From: Hippopus hippopus
Lineage: Eukaryota; Mollusca; Bivalvia; Cardiida; Cardiidae
Assembly (NCBI GenBank): GCA_946811185.2
Contig: OX328104.1
Coordinates: forward strand, 12,039,918-12,103,917
Reading direction: 5' to 3'
DNA: 64,000 nt
Positions 24,600 to 36,241 of the stretch are shown here, one piece after another. Each line of letters begins with the position of its first letter. The stretch's first letter is position 1. The notes under the pieces were generated by a model. It did no database searches. It worked only from the letters and a program-made list of their open reading frames with translations, and was not told the DNA's origin. The position numbers and the translations under genes were made by a program.

Positions 24600-27110
24600 A
24601 GGGCCGTTCGCCCTAAAGCGCTCACCTGAGAAAACTCATCTATGGTTGATACAGTTGAAGAGATCATGGCTTTAATGATGTAAAACGAATGCGTGTAAGT
24701 GACCTACTTTTTAACCAACTTGACCTACTTTTAAACTTGTTAGAGATATCATCCAGACAAACATCCTGATAATGTTTCATGAGTATCAGACTGACAATGT
24801 GGACTCTAGACTGCCCACAAGTTTTTTTTTTTTTTTTTTTCTAAGATTTGGCCTAGTCACCTACTTTTTGATCTGCTTTGACCCAATTTGAAACTTGTCT
24901 GAGATTTCAAAAAGACAACCTTTCTGACCTAGTTTCATGAGTATCAGGCTGAAAAATGTGGCCTCTAGACTGCCCACAAGGTTTTTCTAAGATCTGGCTA
25001 AGTGACCTACTTTATGACCAAACGTGACCATTTGGCATACCTCGGGTGATGAGAGCATCAAATCCTTCGGCTGTATCTGGTGGATTGATATGCACCTAAA
25101 CGGTACATTTCATTGCCGGAAATACGCCGGTTTACCGTTCTGAAAATTGTAAGGCTCCTCTTAAAAAAAGAAAACTTGAGTCTCAAATTTCTATCGAAAT
25201 CTTTTTAACTATATTTCAGTTGACAAACAGTTGGTACATTCAATTTTTAACGTAGTTTATCAATTCCGATTGAAAGTTTTCACCGACAGATAGAAAGATG
25301 TTAATAACTTCATCGAGGTTGTTTATGTCGTTGTTAAACGACTTACAGTGGCGCCGCCATGTAAAAGATCACGTGATTGGCAGTTCAAATGGAAACGACC
25401 GTTATACGGACGAGGTTAGATGTAGGTACGGAATCGGCCGAGTTGTGACGAGTGCAAACGTGACCAATTTTGAACATATTTAAAATTTCATCACGACGAA
25501 CATTCCGACTAAGTATCAGGTTGAAAATATGGGCTCTAAAAAGCAATTAAGATTTTTCTTAGATTTGTCCAAGTATCCTACATGTACTTTTTGACTTGAC
25601 ATGACCCAATGCGTGTAAGTGACCTACTTTTTAACCAACTTGACCTACTTTTAAACTTGTTAGAGATATCATCCAGACAAACATTCCAATAATGTTTCAT
25701 GAGTATCAGACTGACAATTTGGGCTCTAGACTGCACGCAAGTTTTTTTTTTTTTTCTAAGATTTGGCCCAGTCACCTACATTATGATCTGCTGTGACCCA
25801 ATTTGAACCTTGTTTGAGATTTCAAAAAGACAACCTTTCTGACCTAGTTTCATGAGTATCAGGCCGAAAATGTGGCGTCTAGACTGCGCACAAGGTTTTT
25901 CTTAGATTTGGCCAAGTGACCTACTTTATGGCCAAACGTGAACAATTTTGAACATATTTAAGATTTCATCAAGAAAAACATTCCGACTAAGTATTAGGCA
26001 AAAAATATGGGCTCTAAAAAGCAATTAAGGTTTTTCTCAGATTTGTCCAAGTATCCTACATGTACTTTTTGACTTGACATGACCAAATAAACATGTCCAA
26101 GACATCATCATGACAAATATTCTGACCATGTTTCATGAGTATCAGACTGACAATGTATTCTCTAGAGCCAAGGTGACCTACTTTTCGGCCCGACGTGACC
26201 CAAGTTCAAAATTGTCTTAGATATCATCTAGACAAACATTCTGACCAAGTTTAATGAATATCAGGCTGAAAATGTGGATTTTAGGGCGCAAACAAGGTTT
26301 TTCTAAGATCTGACCCTGTAACCTACTTATTGACCAAATATAACCCAATTTCGAACTTGTCTGAGATATCATCAACACACACATTCTAACTAAGTTTCAA
26401 AAGTATCGGGCTGAAAATGTGGCCTCTGGAGTGCACACAAGGTTTTTCTAAGATTAAACCCGGTGACCTACTTTTTGACCCAACACCACCCTGTTATGAA
26501 ATTGTTCAAGACAAACACTCTGACCAAGTCTCAAAAGTATCAGGCTTAAAATGTGGCCACTAGTGTGCACACGTGGTTTTTCTAAGATATAGGCCTGTGA
26601 CTTACTTTTTGACCCGATATAAACCAATTTCGAACTTGTTCAGGATATCATCAAGACAAAAATTCTGACCAAGTTTTATAAGTTTCAGACTGAAAATGTA
26701 GCCTCCAAAGTGCACACAAGGTTTTTCTTAGCTTTAGCCCCGTGACTTACTTTTCAACCCCACATGACCCTTTTTTAAAATTGTCCGATATACGAGTATC
26801 ATCAAAAAAACATTCTGACCAAATATCAGGCTTCAAATGTGGCCTCTTGAGTGCCAACAAGCTTTTTCTAAGATTAAGCCCTGTGACCTACTTTATAACT
26901 CGACGTGACCCAATTTCGAACTTGTCCGAGATATTATAAAGACAAACATTCTGACCAAGTATCATGAGTAACTGACTATATAATGTAGCCTCTATAGTGC
27001 ACACAAGGTAAATGTTTACGCCTGGACGACGGACGACGCATGACGTACGATGGACACAGCACGATCACAAAAGCTCACCTTGAGCACTACTTGCTCAGGT
27101 GAGCTTAAAA
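24600..27110 (+). repeat. Minisatellite-like tandem array inside a larger element
   Basis: Roughly 150-bp units repeat a dozen or more times: TGACCTACTTTTTGACC, ATATCATCAAGACAAACATT, TCATGAGTATCAGGCTGAAA, then CACACAAGGTTTTTCTAAGA. About 24695-25030 is itself repeated at 25610-25935. GCTCACCTGAG-type sequence stands at both outer edges (24626 and 27092-27104), which suggests that the array lies inside a terminally inverted element. No coding capacity is seen. Confidence 0.7.
25031..25454. mobile_element. 424-bp insertion within the tandem array
   Basis: The array unit is broken here. The break is flanked by the direct repeat CAAACGTGACCA at 25019-25030 and 25455-25466, as a target duplication would be. 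The right end is the CTCGTCACAACTCGG sequence in reverse, shared with 14041 and 62601. It includes CACGTGATTGGCAGTTC and GGCGCCGCCATG blocks also found, diverged, at 14041-14170. Confidence 0.55.
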
Positions 27111-27282
27111 GGGTAAAGCTGTGCCAGAAATATTTCCTGGGTTTCCTGTATTTATTGCATCGGTTCCCTTTTTAACATTTAACAAGAAGCCTAATTTTGA
27201 AGTAAATCATTCCCATAGTAAGAAAGATATCAGAAAATGACAAAGTTTTTGCACGATGTCGCAGACGTAGACGGCGACAAAT

Positions 27283-27385
27283 TAATTAGATTCTGTGGAT
27301 CCATAATCATATGATGACTTGCATGGCATAATGCATCACGGAGATGCATTGAATACCCTTTTGCTATAGCGCCGTTCATATATAT
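27283..27385 (-). repeat. Repeat family B, partial copy
   Basis: It contains GGATCCATAATCATATGATG, GCATAATGCATCACGGAGATG and a GCCGTTCATATATA end. Confidence 0.5.
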
Positions 27386-27887
27386 AAATCTCAAATCGGA
27401 ACATGGTAACATGTAGATTTTTTATCAGGCTGCACATTTTGTGGACTTTGAACTTGATATTAAGTATCTGCATACTTATTCTTCTATACAAAATAGCTCT
27501 AGAAAAGAAAATATCAACACTTTTATAAACATCCTTGTACACCCTTAATCATCCACATGGACTAGGGTTTGATACACAGAAAAATGTGAAGGCACTGTGG
27601 CACATGGAGAAATTAGCCGTATAAAAATTTTCTCAATTTGCTAAGATGTTTTAATGTGTAGTATGTTGAAAAAAAAAATCGTATGCACAGGATAATGATT
27701 TAATGCAAGGAGTGGCGACAATTTGTCTCGTGATTTTTGAAAGGTTTATTTCCTGTTTCTATGATACATTTTAACATCAAATTGCAGCATATATGCATTT
27801 ATCAATGGAATAGAAGACATAAAACACACATCAAGGTGTCACATTAACCATGCGCCGCGTTCCCTTTTCGAACGAAGGTCTCACGTT

Positions 27888-28075
27888 AACCCTTTGGCTG
27901 CCAAACGAAAATTGATTGCCCTTTTACAGATAGTGTAGATCAAAATCAGACTGTACAGAACGTGCAGTCTGATCTCGAATATACACTGTCGAAAACTGTA
28001 AGATTTTCTATCGAGAAAAGAAATTTGATGTTGCGATATATTGTATTTTACTTAATTTATTCAGCAAGTTACAGT
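27888..28075 (+). repeat. Palindromic repeat family A, copy
   Basis: It starts ACCCTTTGGCTGCCAAACG, has the AATCAGACTGTACAGAACGT palindrome and ends ATTTATTCAGCAAGTTA. Confidence 0.6.
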
Positions 28076-28082
28076 TTATTGT

Positions 28083-28462
28083 GTTCCGACCAATCTTGTG
28101 CTTTAACCATCCTGAAAAATAAGGCTTTTGAAAACATTGTGGGAAAAGGTGAAAATGCTGGCTAACAGCATTTTCGCCTTTTCCCTCTATGTTTTCTAAC
28201 CTTTTAAAGAGAAGTCCCATCATTTGAACAACATTTGATATTTCGTCTGCAAGTGCTTTAACTCTGTACTAAACGACAAAATTTTAGACTGGTCCAACTG
28301 AAAGCATTTAAAGACGACAAGATAAATGTGACTGAAAAATCAAAATTTGTTTTGGCAAGGGTAGAAAGTACTGTTTACCAGTACTTTCTCCTTTTCTCAC
28401 AATGTTTTCAAAAGGCATCTTTTACAGGGTCGTTAAAAGTCGGGATTGTGTGGTAAAGGGTT
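28083..28462. repeat. Family C palindromic repeat, full copy
   Basis: This is the most complete copy in the window, with imperfectly complementary halves. The left hairpin is CATTGTGGGAAAAGGTGAAA with its complement. The centre has ATTTCGTCTGCAAGTGCTTT, the right half AAGACGACAAGATAAATGTG, and there is a second hairpin CAGTACTTTCTCC...CACAATGTTTTC. The end sequence is ATTGTGTGGTAAAGGGTTAA. Confidence 0.65.
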
Positions 28463-28585
28463 AAAATCGGTAAATTCTACAATTTCGTCGTCTGGTAAAG
28501 AGGGGAAAAAAAAACCAAACTATAAAACCATTGAACGCGAGCTGAAATTTTCGAACTCTAACCGTCTTATACTGATTAATTGATT

Positions 28586-28910
28586 GTATGGTGTCTGACG
28601 CCGTTTTCAACATCATTTCAGTTTTATCGCCGCGGCCAGTGCTCTTTCAGTTATATCGCTGCGGCAAGTGCACCTATCCATTCTTTCCTGGGGTTTCTTT
28701 TTCCAGTATTCCGCACAGTATTCTTTCCAAGCCACTGGCTGCTTTCCCACATAACCATCGTCGAAACAATGGACAACGGTGAGCGGGGAATCAATCCTGT
28801 CGCAATGACTATCATCAATCCTCGGAAAGAAATTGGCCGAGACGGGGATCGAACCATTGACCTCCTGTTCTCAAGTCCTGTACGATACTGACTGAGCTAC
28901 CGAGGCTCGG
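28586..28910 (-). repeat. tRNA-derived SINE with conserved 3' domain, copy 1
   Basis: Read on the minus strand, the head has A box GGTAGCTCAGTCAGTATCG and B box ATGGTTCGATCCC. The body includes CAATTTCTTTCCGAGGATTG, and the tail has TGAAATGATGTTGAAAACGG, close to the conserved region of metazoan Meta-type SINEs such as bivalve RUDI. That family name is from memory of the motif and was not searched. The open frames here are SINE products. Confidence 0.65.
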
Positions 28911-29064
28911 CTCTTACCGTTTTATAAACTTCAGAAGAACGAGGTTCATAAAGATTTTTAAAAACATAAGATACGCACATGCACCACACATATACAAACA
29001 TTTCAAGAGGAATTGGAATGATAGTTTACCCCGCTGAATTCTTTACAAAACAATCCCATGTTTT

Positions 29065-29255
29065 TACGATTCGGGGGATTAAGGCTTTTGAAAACATTGT
29101 AGGAAAAGGAGAAAATACTGGCTACCAGCATTTTCTCCTTTTCCCACAATGTTTTCACAGAAAAATATAAAAATTATATACATCTAAATTGCTGTCTGCA
29201 AGTGTTTTCAATTTCGGCAAGTCCAACATTTTGTTGTGCAAGAGAGGGTTAACAG
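29065..29255 (+). repeat. Family C repeat, partial copy
   Basis: A long hairpin, ACATTGTAGGAAAAGGAGAA with its complement around CTGGCTACCAG, is followed by GCTGTCTGCAAGTGTTTTCA. Confidence 0.6.
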
Positions 29256-29344
29256 TAAAGTACCACCTGTTTTAGTGGCAGACTCTATTCAGCAAGCACC
29301 CTGTGTTAAAGTAAAAATAGCTACCAAATGTCACAAAGTGGGTG

Positions 29345-29630
29345 TTCAAATGCATTTAAATTTAAATCATACCACTTAAAAGTACGAAAATTATTATGAA
29401 GATGACAATCTGTTATTGTACGGTCGGTCCAAGTGTTAGTTGTTGGCAAAAAAATTAATTTCAAACTTACTAGGTCACTCTTATTTTGTTTACTTTTTGC
29501 CTGATTTTTAAATTCAATTTTTTCTCTGCCAGCGACTTACGCTTGGACCGACCTTAAAATAACAGATTGTCATCTTCACAAAATTTTCCATACTTTTAAA
29601 CTGTACGATTTAAATTTCAATACATTTTAA
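29345..29630. repeat. Foldback element, arms about 110 bp
   Basis: GAAGATGACAATCTGTTATT with its complement AATAACAGATTGTCATCTTC pairs. So do CGGTCGGTCCAAGTG and CGCTTGGACCGACC, and outer blocks around TTTAAATTTAAATC and GATTTAAATTT. No coding content. Confidence 0.7.
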
Positions 29631-30052
29631 CACACGCATTGTGTTTTGACAGCTTTTGGGCCTTAAAGCAGGCAACTGTTTAGTTCCCAAGGAAGGCAAA
29701 TATGATGAAATGTATTTCTATTAAACGAGCACCTGTCTTTAACGAGGACCTTTTTAGTTTCCCCTGGATGGTTGCTTTATACAGCCTGGACTGTATATAA
29801 TTTAAACCATCTTGAAAGCTTTCTAATCATGATTGTTGTGGATCTTAACCCATAGGTTGCTAAGCACGAGTTATGTAGCAGGTAAAAGGTTAAAAGTACA
29901 GTCTTGGGTTCTACAGTGCCTTACATGCAGTGCCTTACTTAAGGAAACGCCGCCAGAGAGAATCAAACCCAGAGCTTCTAGGCTATAGAAGTAAAAACTT
30001 GAGCCATGCACCACTGACAAAATAACTGTTAAATGCATCTCCGTGATAATAT

Positions 30053-30318
30053 TGGCTTGCAACACGCGAAAAGGGACATTCGGACATTTGCGTAAATTGT
30101 CGTCTCGGATCAGCCTGCGCAGTCCGCGCATGCTAATCCGAGACGGCACTTTACGACTACATTAGGTTTTGTGCTACAGTAGACTTCCGCCAAACAGAAA
30201 ATTATATAAAAACGGAAAGTGCCGTTTCGGATTAGCCTGCGCGGACTGCGCAGGCTGATCCGAGACGACACTTTATGCATATGTCCGAATGCCATCTTTT
30301 CGACTGTTGAAAGCCATA
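30053..30318. repeat. MITE-like foldback element, copy 4
   Basis: The left end TTGGCTTGCAACACGCGAAAA is well kept. The right end (CTTTTCGACTGTTGAAAGCCA) has decayed. Both inner GCCTGCGC palindromes are present. Confidence 0.75.
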
Positions 30319-30552
30319 TAGTATAACAAGCAAGTCATGACCTAAACGACTCTTGTAATTACGGATCCATTAAATCCGTTTTGTTTTACAACCGACTGAA
30401 TCATAAGGTAGACTGGTCGTTTGACATGCAGAAAGCTGACCAATAACAGTAAGTGTCGACCCAAGTCAACCTGCGCAGACTGTGCAGGCTGACTTGAGCC
30501 GATGCTTTTTGCAGATGCCTTAAGCCCCCCTTTCACAGATCATAGTTCAGCT
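30316..30552 (+). repeat. Repeat family B copy
   Basis: GGATCCATTAAATCCGTTTT, ACCGACTGAATCATAAGGTA, the CAACCTGCGCAGACTGTGCA palindrome and TTTCACAGATCATAGTTCAG are visible. Confidence 0.6.
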
Positions 30553-30884
30553 ATTTTATGCCTAAACAACTGGACAAAGGGGTACCCCTGCTTCAATAGA
30601 AATTCCAGGTGCATCTGTGTTTTTTTTTTCATAATGGAGGAAAAACTCCAACTAGTTTTTTGTCGGTTTGTCAGCGTATTTCCAAATTTAATCTCTCAAA
30701 CGTGTCGAATGAGTCAGTCGAAAACAAAGGTATAAATTGATGTTGACCTTGAAAAAAAAATAGAGACAAGCAAATCAAAAGTTTCAAGTTAAATTAATGG
30801 TCTGTCACTTCTAATACAGCAGTATGGCGTGAAGATACAAATTACTCATTTAAGCAAAAACTGTTGTGTCAAAGCTACTTTTTG

Positions 30885-31190
30885 CCAAAGCTTCTCAGCA
30901 TTGCGGTCTTTGTAGATGGAAGATCCGACTGCATGTTTTGTGTAATGTAGTTTGATCTTGATCTACAATAACCGCAAATGCAACGATCTCGAGCTTTAAC
31001 GACCCTGTGGATTTGACAACTTTGTGGGAAAAGGATACAAACATTTTCTGTTTTTCGCACAATGTTTACTCCTATTTCGGAAATACATATCGTCATTTGA
31101 GTGAGTCGCAGTTTAATTGTCTTCTGCAAGCGATTTCAATTTTGACGAGTCTAAACACGCTGTCGTTTGGTAAAGACTTGAGGGCTAAAA
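30885..31190. repeat. Decayed family A copy followed by family C copy
   Basis: About 30885-30990 has a worn A-type palindrome (AGATCCGACTGCATG...TTTGATCTTGATCTAC). About 31000-31190 has the C-type hairpin TTTGTGGGAAAAGGATACAA / CACAATGTTT and CTTCTGCAAGCGATTTCAAT. Confidence 0.45.
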
Positions 31191-31589
31191 ATTGTCTTTT
31201 TCTAAAAAAGAGTTAAGCGTTAGGATTTTACCCCTAAAAAAATTATCGTAGGTGAAAGTCTACAATGGCAATCCTATAGGGCTGTGCAGGATATGCGCTC
31301 GCCTGAGAAACCTTTCGTTATCATTGTAGATCCATATAATTATTAACTTTTTACATTTTGGGACACAAATTTAGATTCAAGAAAAGTGTGCCATTATAGA
31401 ATTGAGGAAGATTAAACTTTTGCTCACTCTTTGTCCATTTATGAGAAGAACATGGTCCATATCCACCAACTATTCTTAAGAACGTTTGCTTTCAAGTTTA
31501 GAAAATCATGGAGAGTTAGATTTAGAATGTTCCTATGTATTGTTGGTGAAACAAACCCTATTTTATGTAGTTTCATCAGGGTCAGGTAG

Positions 31590-31908
31590 ATTGATTGTAT
31601 GGTGTTTAACGCCGTTTTCAACATTATTTCAGTTATATCGCGGCGACCAGTGCACCTATCCATTCTTTCCTGGGGTCTCTTTTAGCAGTACTCCGCACAA
31701 TTTTCTTTCCAAGCCGCTGGCTGCTTTCCCACATAATCATCGTCGAAGCAATGGTCAGCAGTGGGAGGGGAATGAATCCTGTCGCAGTGACTATCATCAA
31801 TCCTCGGAAAGAAATTGGCCGAGCCAGGGGTCGTAGCCAGGGATCGAACCCTTGACCCCGTGTTCTCAAGTCCTGCACGCTACCGACTGAGCTACCGGAG
31901 CTCGGCCA
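31590..31908 (-). repeat. tRNA-derived SINE with conserved 3' domain, copy 2
   Basis: This is the best-kept copy. On the minus strand it has A box GGTAGCTCAGTCGGTAGCG, B box AGGGTTCGATCCC and tail ATGTTGAAAACGGCGTTAAA, ending CAATC. Its body closely matches 28586-28910. Confidence 0.7.
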
Positions 31909-32379
31909 GGGTCAGGTAGGATATATTGTAACGAAATAGAGTAGTAAAATAGTAACTTTGAAATACGAGGTCACAGGTGTTTTCTTGTTTTCCCACATTT
32001 ATAGAACGTTTCTTTGTCAGTATCGTTAAAAAATGGGAATGTTTGGTAAACGGTTAAGCAGGAATCGTTTTGTCATATACTGTAAACATCATCGCGCGGG
32101 ATTTACTTCAGCAGAAGAAATATATGTTAAAGACATTACCTTCGTCGCTTTCTGTGTCGCCCTGCCGAAGCCATTTGGAATCACCTGCAAATGAATTTGA
32201 ACCATTTAAAATAATAAAAGGTCAACATGCCGCTAAAGGTAACCGACTCGGGAGTCAAAGTGCAGGTAAGTTTAATTCAGTACAATCAAATGTGTAGATA
32301 TTGTTATGGGTCTTACGAAAGATACAGTACAGTCTGTAAAAGTTTCAGTCGCTGGTAAGAAGTCGAGCTGTCAAACTGC

Positions 32380-32930
32380 AGTTAGAGTTACCATCTTTCT
32401 TTTATGCTTTCCAGTAGTTTATAGAAATCTAACAGAAATTATATTCTTTTATTTCATGCTTTCCGGTAGGCTATTGAGAAATATCGGTGAAATATTCATG
32501 GTTACGACCAGTGAAAATACCGATTCTTATATTCTAACTCTTCAGTTGAAGGCCGAAACAGTTATTCCCGCACACTAGTTACCTAGGTAAAATGCGCGTG
32601 ACTCACAACCAGATGGAAATATGACGTAATTTACCTTACATTTCTCGCGCTTGACGTAATATTGTAATGCGTTGCTATGCGGAGAGGGTTCGCCACGGGG
32701 AATAACGGAAAAGAACTGTACTGGATTTTGATAAAGTTACCCCCACAGAAAGGGTTAAAATCATGAAATAAATAGAATATTTGGTTTTTTTTCGGTGAAA
32801 GATCGAAATTTATTTCATCGAGTGAACATCATCGGTAATATTTTCACGAGTGGCTGCCACTCGTGAAAATATTACCGATGATGTTCACTCATTGAAATAA
32901 ATTTCGATCTTTCACCGTAAAAAACAAATA
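32380..32930 (+). repeat. Family D foldback element, copy with intact hairpin
   Basis: After the body (ATGGTTACGACCAGTG, TGACGTAATTTACC, TTTCTCGCGCTTGACGTAAT) there is a near-perfect terminal hairpin. Its arms include GGTGAAAGATCGAAATTTAT and TCGGTAATATTTTCACGAGT with their complements. Confidence 0.7.
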
Positions 32931-33221
32931 TCCTTTGTATAATTCAACGGTGAATCTTATAATTCACCGGTGAATGTTATAACTTTTATTTTTGACATTA
33001 CCACGGATATTTATAGAACATGAATGAAATTTTAGCGTGTGAACGTCACGTTTTATGACGTAGTCTCCATCACTCATGACGTCATTATTACAGCTAGACC
33101 ATACCAAACTACATTGCATTGATCTGCTTTCCTTGAAGAATGCACATATTTTCACGATGAGAAAAAACTAGACGTGAAAAGAAAAGTTAAAGTGAAGAGC
33201 ATAAAAGAAATAGGATAACTG

Positions 33222-33398
33222 GCTGATTCGGTGAAGGATCGAATTTTTTTTTCATCGAGTGAAAAGCAAGGGCTATATTTTCACGAGTGGCGAAACCACT
33301 CGTGAAAATATAGCCCTTGCTTTTTCGCCACTCGTGAAAATATAGCCCTTGCTTTTCACTCGATGAAAAAAAATTCGATCCTACACCGAACCAGCCAA
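33222..33398. repeat. Hairpin-rich foldback related to family D
   Basis: The outer arms are CTGATTCGGTGAAGGATCGA and TCGATCCTACACCGAACCAG. The inner arm CGAGTGAAAAGCAAGGGCTA occurs once forward. Its complement follows, with the block ACTCGTGAAAATATAGCCCT repeated twice. Confidence 0.75.
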
Positions 33399-33589
33399 TA
33401 ATCCTTAATTCCAGTTTAACGATTCATTTTGCAGGAACTTTGACAGACTGTTCTGTACCAGATTGTCAAACCAAAAATATCCATACTTTTGAATGGACTG
33501 AATAAAATCTGCCTACACTTTGACTCCCGGATAGTTCACATATGCAGACGTCTGCTTTTGTCCACTTATAAACAAATGCTCTAGGAAAA

Positions 33590-33700
33590 AAAAAGTTTAA
33601 TGCATCTCCGCCATGCATTTTACCAAGCAAGTAAACACAACCGACTAAATCATAAGGTAGACTGGTCTTTTGCCATGCAAAAAATTGACCAATAGGAGAA
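33590..33700 (+). repeat. Repeat family B, partial copy
   Basis: It keeps ATGCATCTCCGCCATGCATT, ACCAAGCAAGTAAACACAAC and AGACTGGTCTTTTGCCATGC. Confidence 0.45.
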
Positions 33701-34014
33701 AAGTTTCCACATCAAATGATGCCTGGAAAAGAGTTACATCCTTATAGGTCGAAAAATTAAATTGTTGTGAACTTAAATCACGATTGAAGTGGGTTCCTTC
33801 GTAAATGTAGGATTTGTACCCCATTGGTTCTGGAATCGACGCACGACAGCGATGCTTGTAGAGTGAGAATAATACCGTATCCAAATCTAGCATTGATGAA
33901 GCCTCGGACACATCTGTGAGAGTGACCATGGTCAAGATACGAAACTTTTACCAACTGAAGCGGTTTAATATGGCATTTAAACAAACAAATAGATGACAGA
34001 ACATTGAAGTGTAC

Positions 34015-34219
34015 CTTTCTGTTTTCCATTAGTAAAGTACACGGCCGTTGCCACAGCGGCCACGACTATCACGACAATAACAACGATAAGGACCAGAACA
34101 AGGAGCCGGGTGCGACCCTGAGGCTTAAGTTTGGCTGCGATGAACTTCATACTCGAACCCGTAGATGACGAGGAAACAGACGAACCACTATCGGGGCCCC
34201 CGCCGCTATTGCCCTCTTC
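34015..34219 (-). CDS. Host exon: cytoplasmic tail and transmembrane segment
   Basis: This minus-strand exon has an acceptor TATTTTGCAG (AG at 34221-34220) and a donor GAAAG|GTACAC, entering in phase 0 and leaving in phase 1. It encodes about 68 residues: an acidic, Gly/Ser-rich start, then a basic stretch (KFIAAKLKPQGRTR), then about 24 uninterrupted hydrophobic residues rich in Val, Ile and Ala. Basic residues before the membrane segment, with the stalk and Ig exons following, predict a type II protein with its N-terminus in the cytoplasm. The exit phase matches the stalk exon at 21077-21301. The exon with the start codon was not found and should lie at higher coordinates, so the Polinton at 36248 may sit in an intron or 5' flank of this gene. 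Confidence 0.55.
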
Positions 34220-36241
34220 CTGCAAAATATAAGAACTGTAATGAGATGGAATTAACGTAAATTGCACTACGAGAGATATGAAAAGTGTTTAAAAAAGTCA
34301 TAAACTCCTCAAGACAACTTTCTTTTTTTTTTTTTGTCTTTTTTTTATGCTCAAGTTACTTCTAGTGTTTGTTACATAACACTATTAGTCTAGCAAAAAA
34401 CAAATACAATTACGGATAGCGAGAAACCCCGTCTCCGCCTCCCGCCTTACATTATCTAAATGAATATGTTCCATCTTTAACGAAGGAACTAAATTGTGGG
34501 AAATCGCTTACATGGCACATTTCCTTAGATTTCTTTTGCAAAAGCCCATTTACATTTCGCCCTCTCACAGGGTAAACCATCCCAGAGATAGAACTACATA
34601 ATTTCGTTTTTAGGCAATGCCCTTACTTAACAAAATTTTAAGATCTTGCGAACAATATTAATATAGTATTCGCATCAAACATTGGCAAACTTGTACAACC
34701 TGCTCTAAGTGATGAGTGTCGAGCTGACGCATCGTATTAGGTCTTCTTCAGCAACCCCTTAACCTCTAGACGCAAGACTAGTTATCAAGCATTTAAGTTA
34801 ATCATAAATAGCAATAGACGCTAGCCCTAGTATTTTCCTTTAAATACTATATGCTGATCGTGTAGAAATTCGCCTTTGGCTTTATGACACAGCTGTGCAT
34901 GGTGAATAGCAGATAACAAGATTGTCTTTGAAGTTAAGAAGCATTCCGTCCTTCGGCGGTACCTGCTTACTTTAAGTTTCGATTCCATACAAGCAGGCAT
35001 GAAAATCCGGTCGATTTCGAAAAGTATATTTAAGCGGCATTCTGGGAAAATGGGGTTCAATGCATCCGTCAATGATGCATTATAGAGAGCCTTACCGAGT
35101 CGTCCCATAATAATGGATCCCTAAAATTCACTTCAAGACTGGTCCTTGAACTTGCAGAAAATTTACAAATGGCTATAAATTCCGACCCAGGTCAAGCTGT
35201 GCTGAGAGCGCAGCCTATTCTAGGTTGATGCTTTTTGCAGATGTATTAAACCCTCTTTTCACTTTTCACAGAACATGGCTTATTTATTAATTACAATCAG
35301 TTGACATACTGCTTTAGGATACGTCTTACTGTTTATTATTCATATTGTATAGGAAACTTTCTGAAAATAGCTTCCTGCAAATTTGTAGCTCGCGTTAATG
35401 AGAAAGCTTGTTATCAATAAAGAGAATGTACAAAAATTATAATAGCAAATACCGTTGCTTTAACCTTTAATACTACTACACAGTTTGTTCAAAGATTGTC
35501 GGTTCAGTTGAATACTTTTAAGGTGCACCATAGCTGTATGGTCAGAAATAAACTGATTTTTCTTATGTTCTTCAGAAAATCGACTGAGATTTAAACAAAT
35601 AATTACTCTTTTTCATATGACATACAACAAGATTTGCTTTAGGAAAGTCCATAATACAAAAATATATTTACAAAATTCATCAGTATATATCTGCAGAAAA
35701 TACCTTTACAAAATGCCAATAATGTGTCATTTGCGCTCTTTTCTGAGGAATTTCTGTCCCTGTTTGTCATAGAAGGATCCGAACTACGTGCAAAATACTG
35801 ACAATGACTGGGGGTATTGTTCGCAAAGTAAAGCAGTTGGACACTTTGTTGTACATTTTAGGTTCCAGAGTGGAACTTGTTAAAAAAAAAGACAAGGGCT
35901 TGCGATTGTTATGCTACAAAGAAATATTACTCCTACAATGTGTAAATTTATAATCCATTTACATTGAAAAATGTCACAGAAAACAAGTGGGGGAGAAATG
36001 GGAACAAACCACAGATATCGAGGCGAGACATTGCGAAATCGTTTTTGTTTTGTTATATAAAAAGGACTTCACAATGTTTTTTTTTTAGCAAAGCGATAGC
36101 TGCTTTAGCTCATAATCGCCCGCAGACGCCTCGTTTTTCCTTCGAACATACTATTTATGAAATCATTGATGAATGAGTGGATGTTGCTAGTGACGATGGT
36201 TTCTCCTTCTGTCAGAATATTTTACTGGCATTCAGACATGA
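34220..36241. other. Host non-coding DNA up to the Polinton
   Basis: No gene is recognised except a family B repeat at 35042-35285. The short open frames are unsupported. Confidence 0.45.
35042..35285 (+). repeat. Repeat family B, diverged copy
   Basis: It has ATGCATCCGTCAATGATGCA, ATAATGGATCCCTAAAATTC, GACTGGTCCTTGAACTTGCA and TTTTCACAGAACATGGCTTA. Confidence 0.5.

Noticed and set aside
24600..27110. CRISPR-like array
   Set aside because: The units are about 150 bp with no short direct repeat and unique spacer structure, and the genome is eukaryotic.
28830..28910. Possible tRNA gene on the minus strand
   Set aside because: Same reasoning: tRNA-like head of a SINE found in three related copies.
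33977..34267. Reading the 96-codon minus-strand frame as a complete small gene
   Set aside because: A good acceptor and donor lie inside it. The frame outside 34015-34219 is intronic, so I treat it as one exon.
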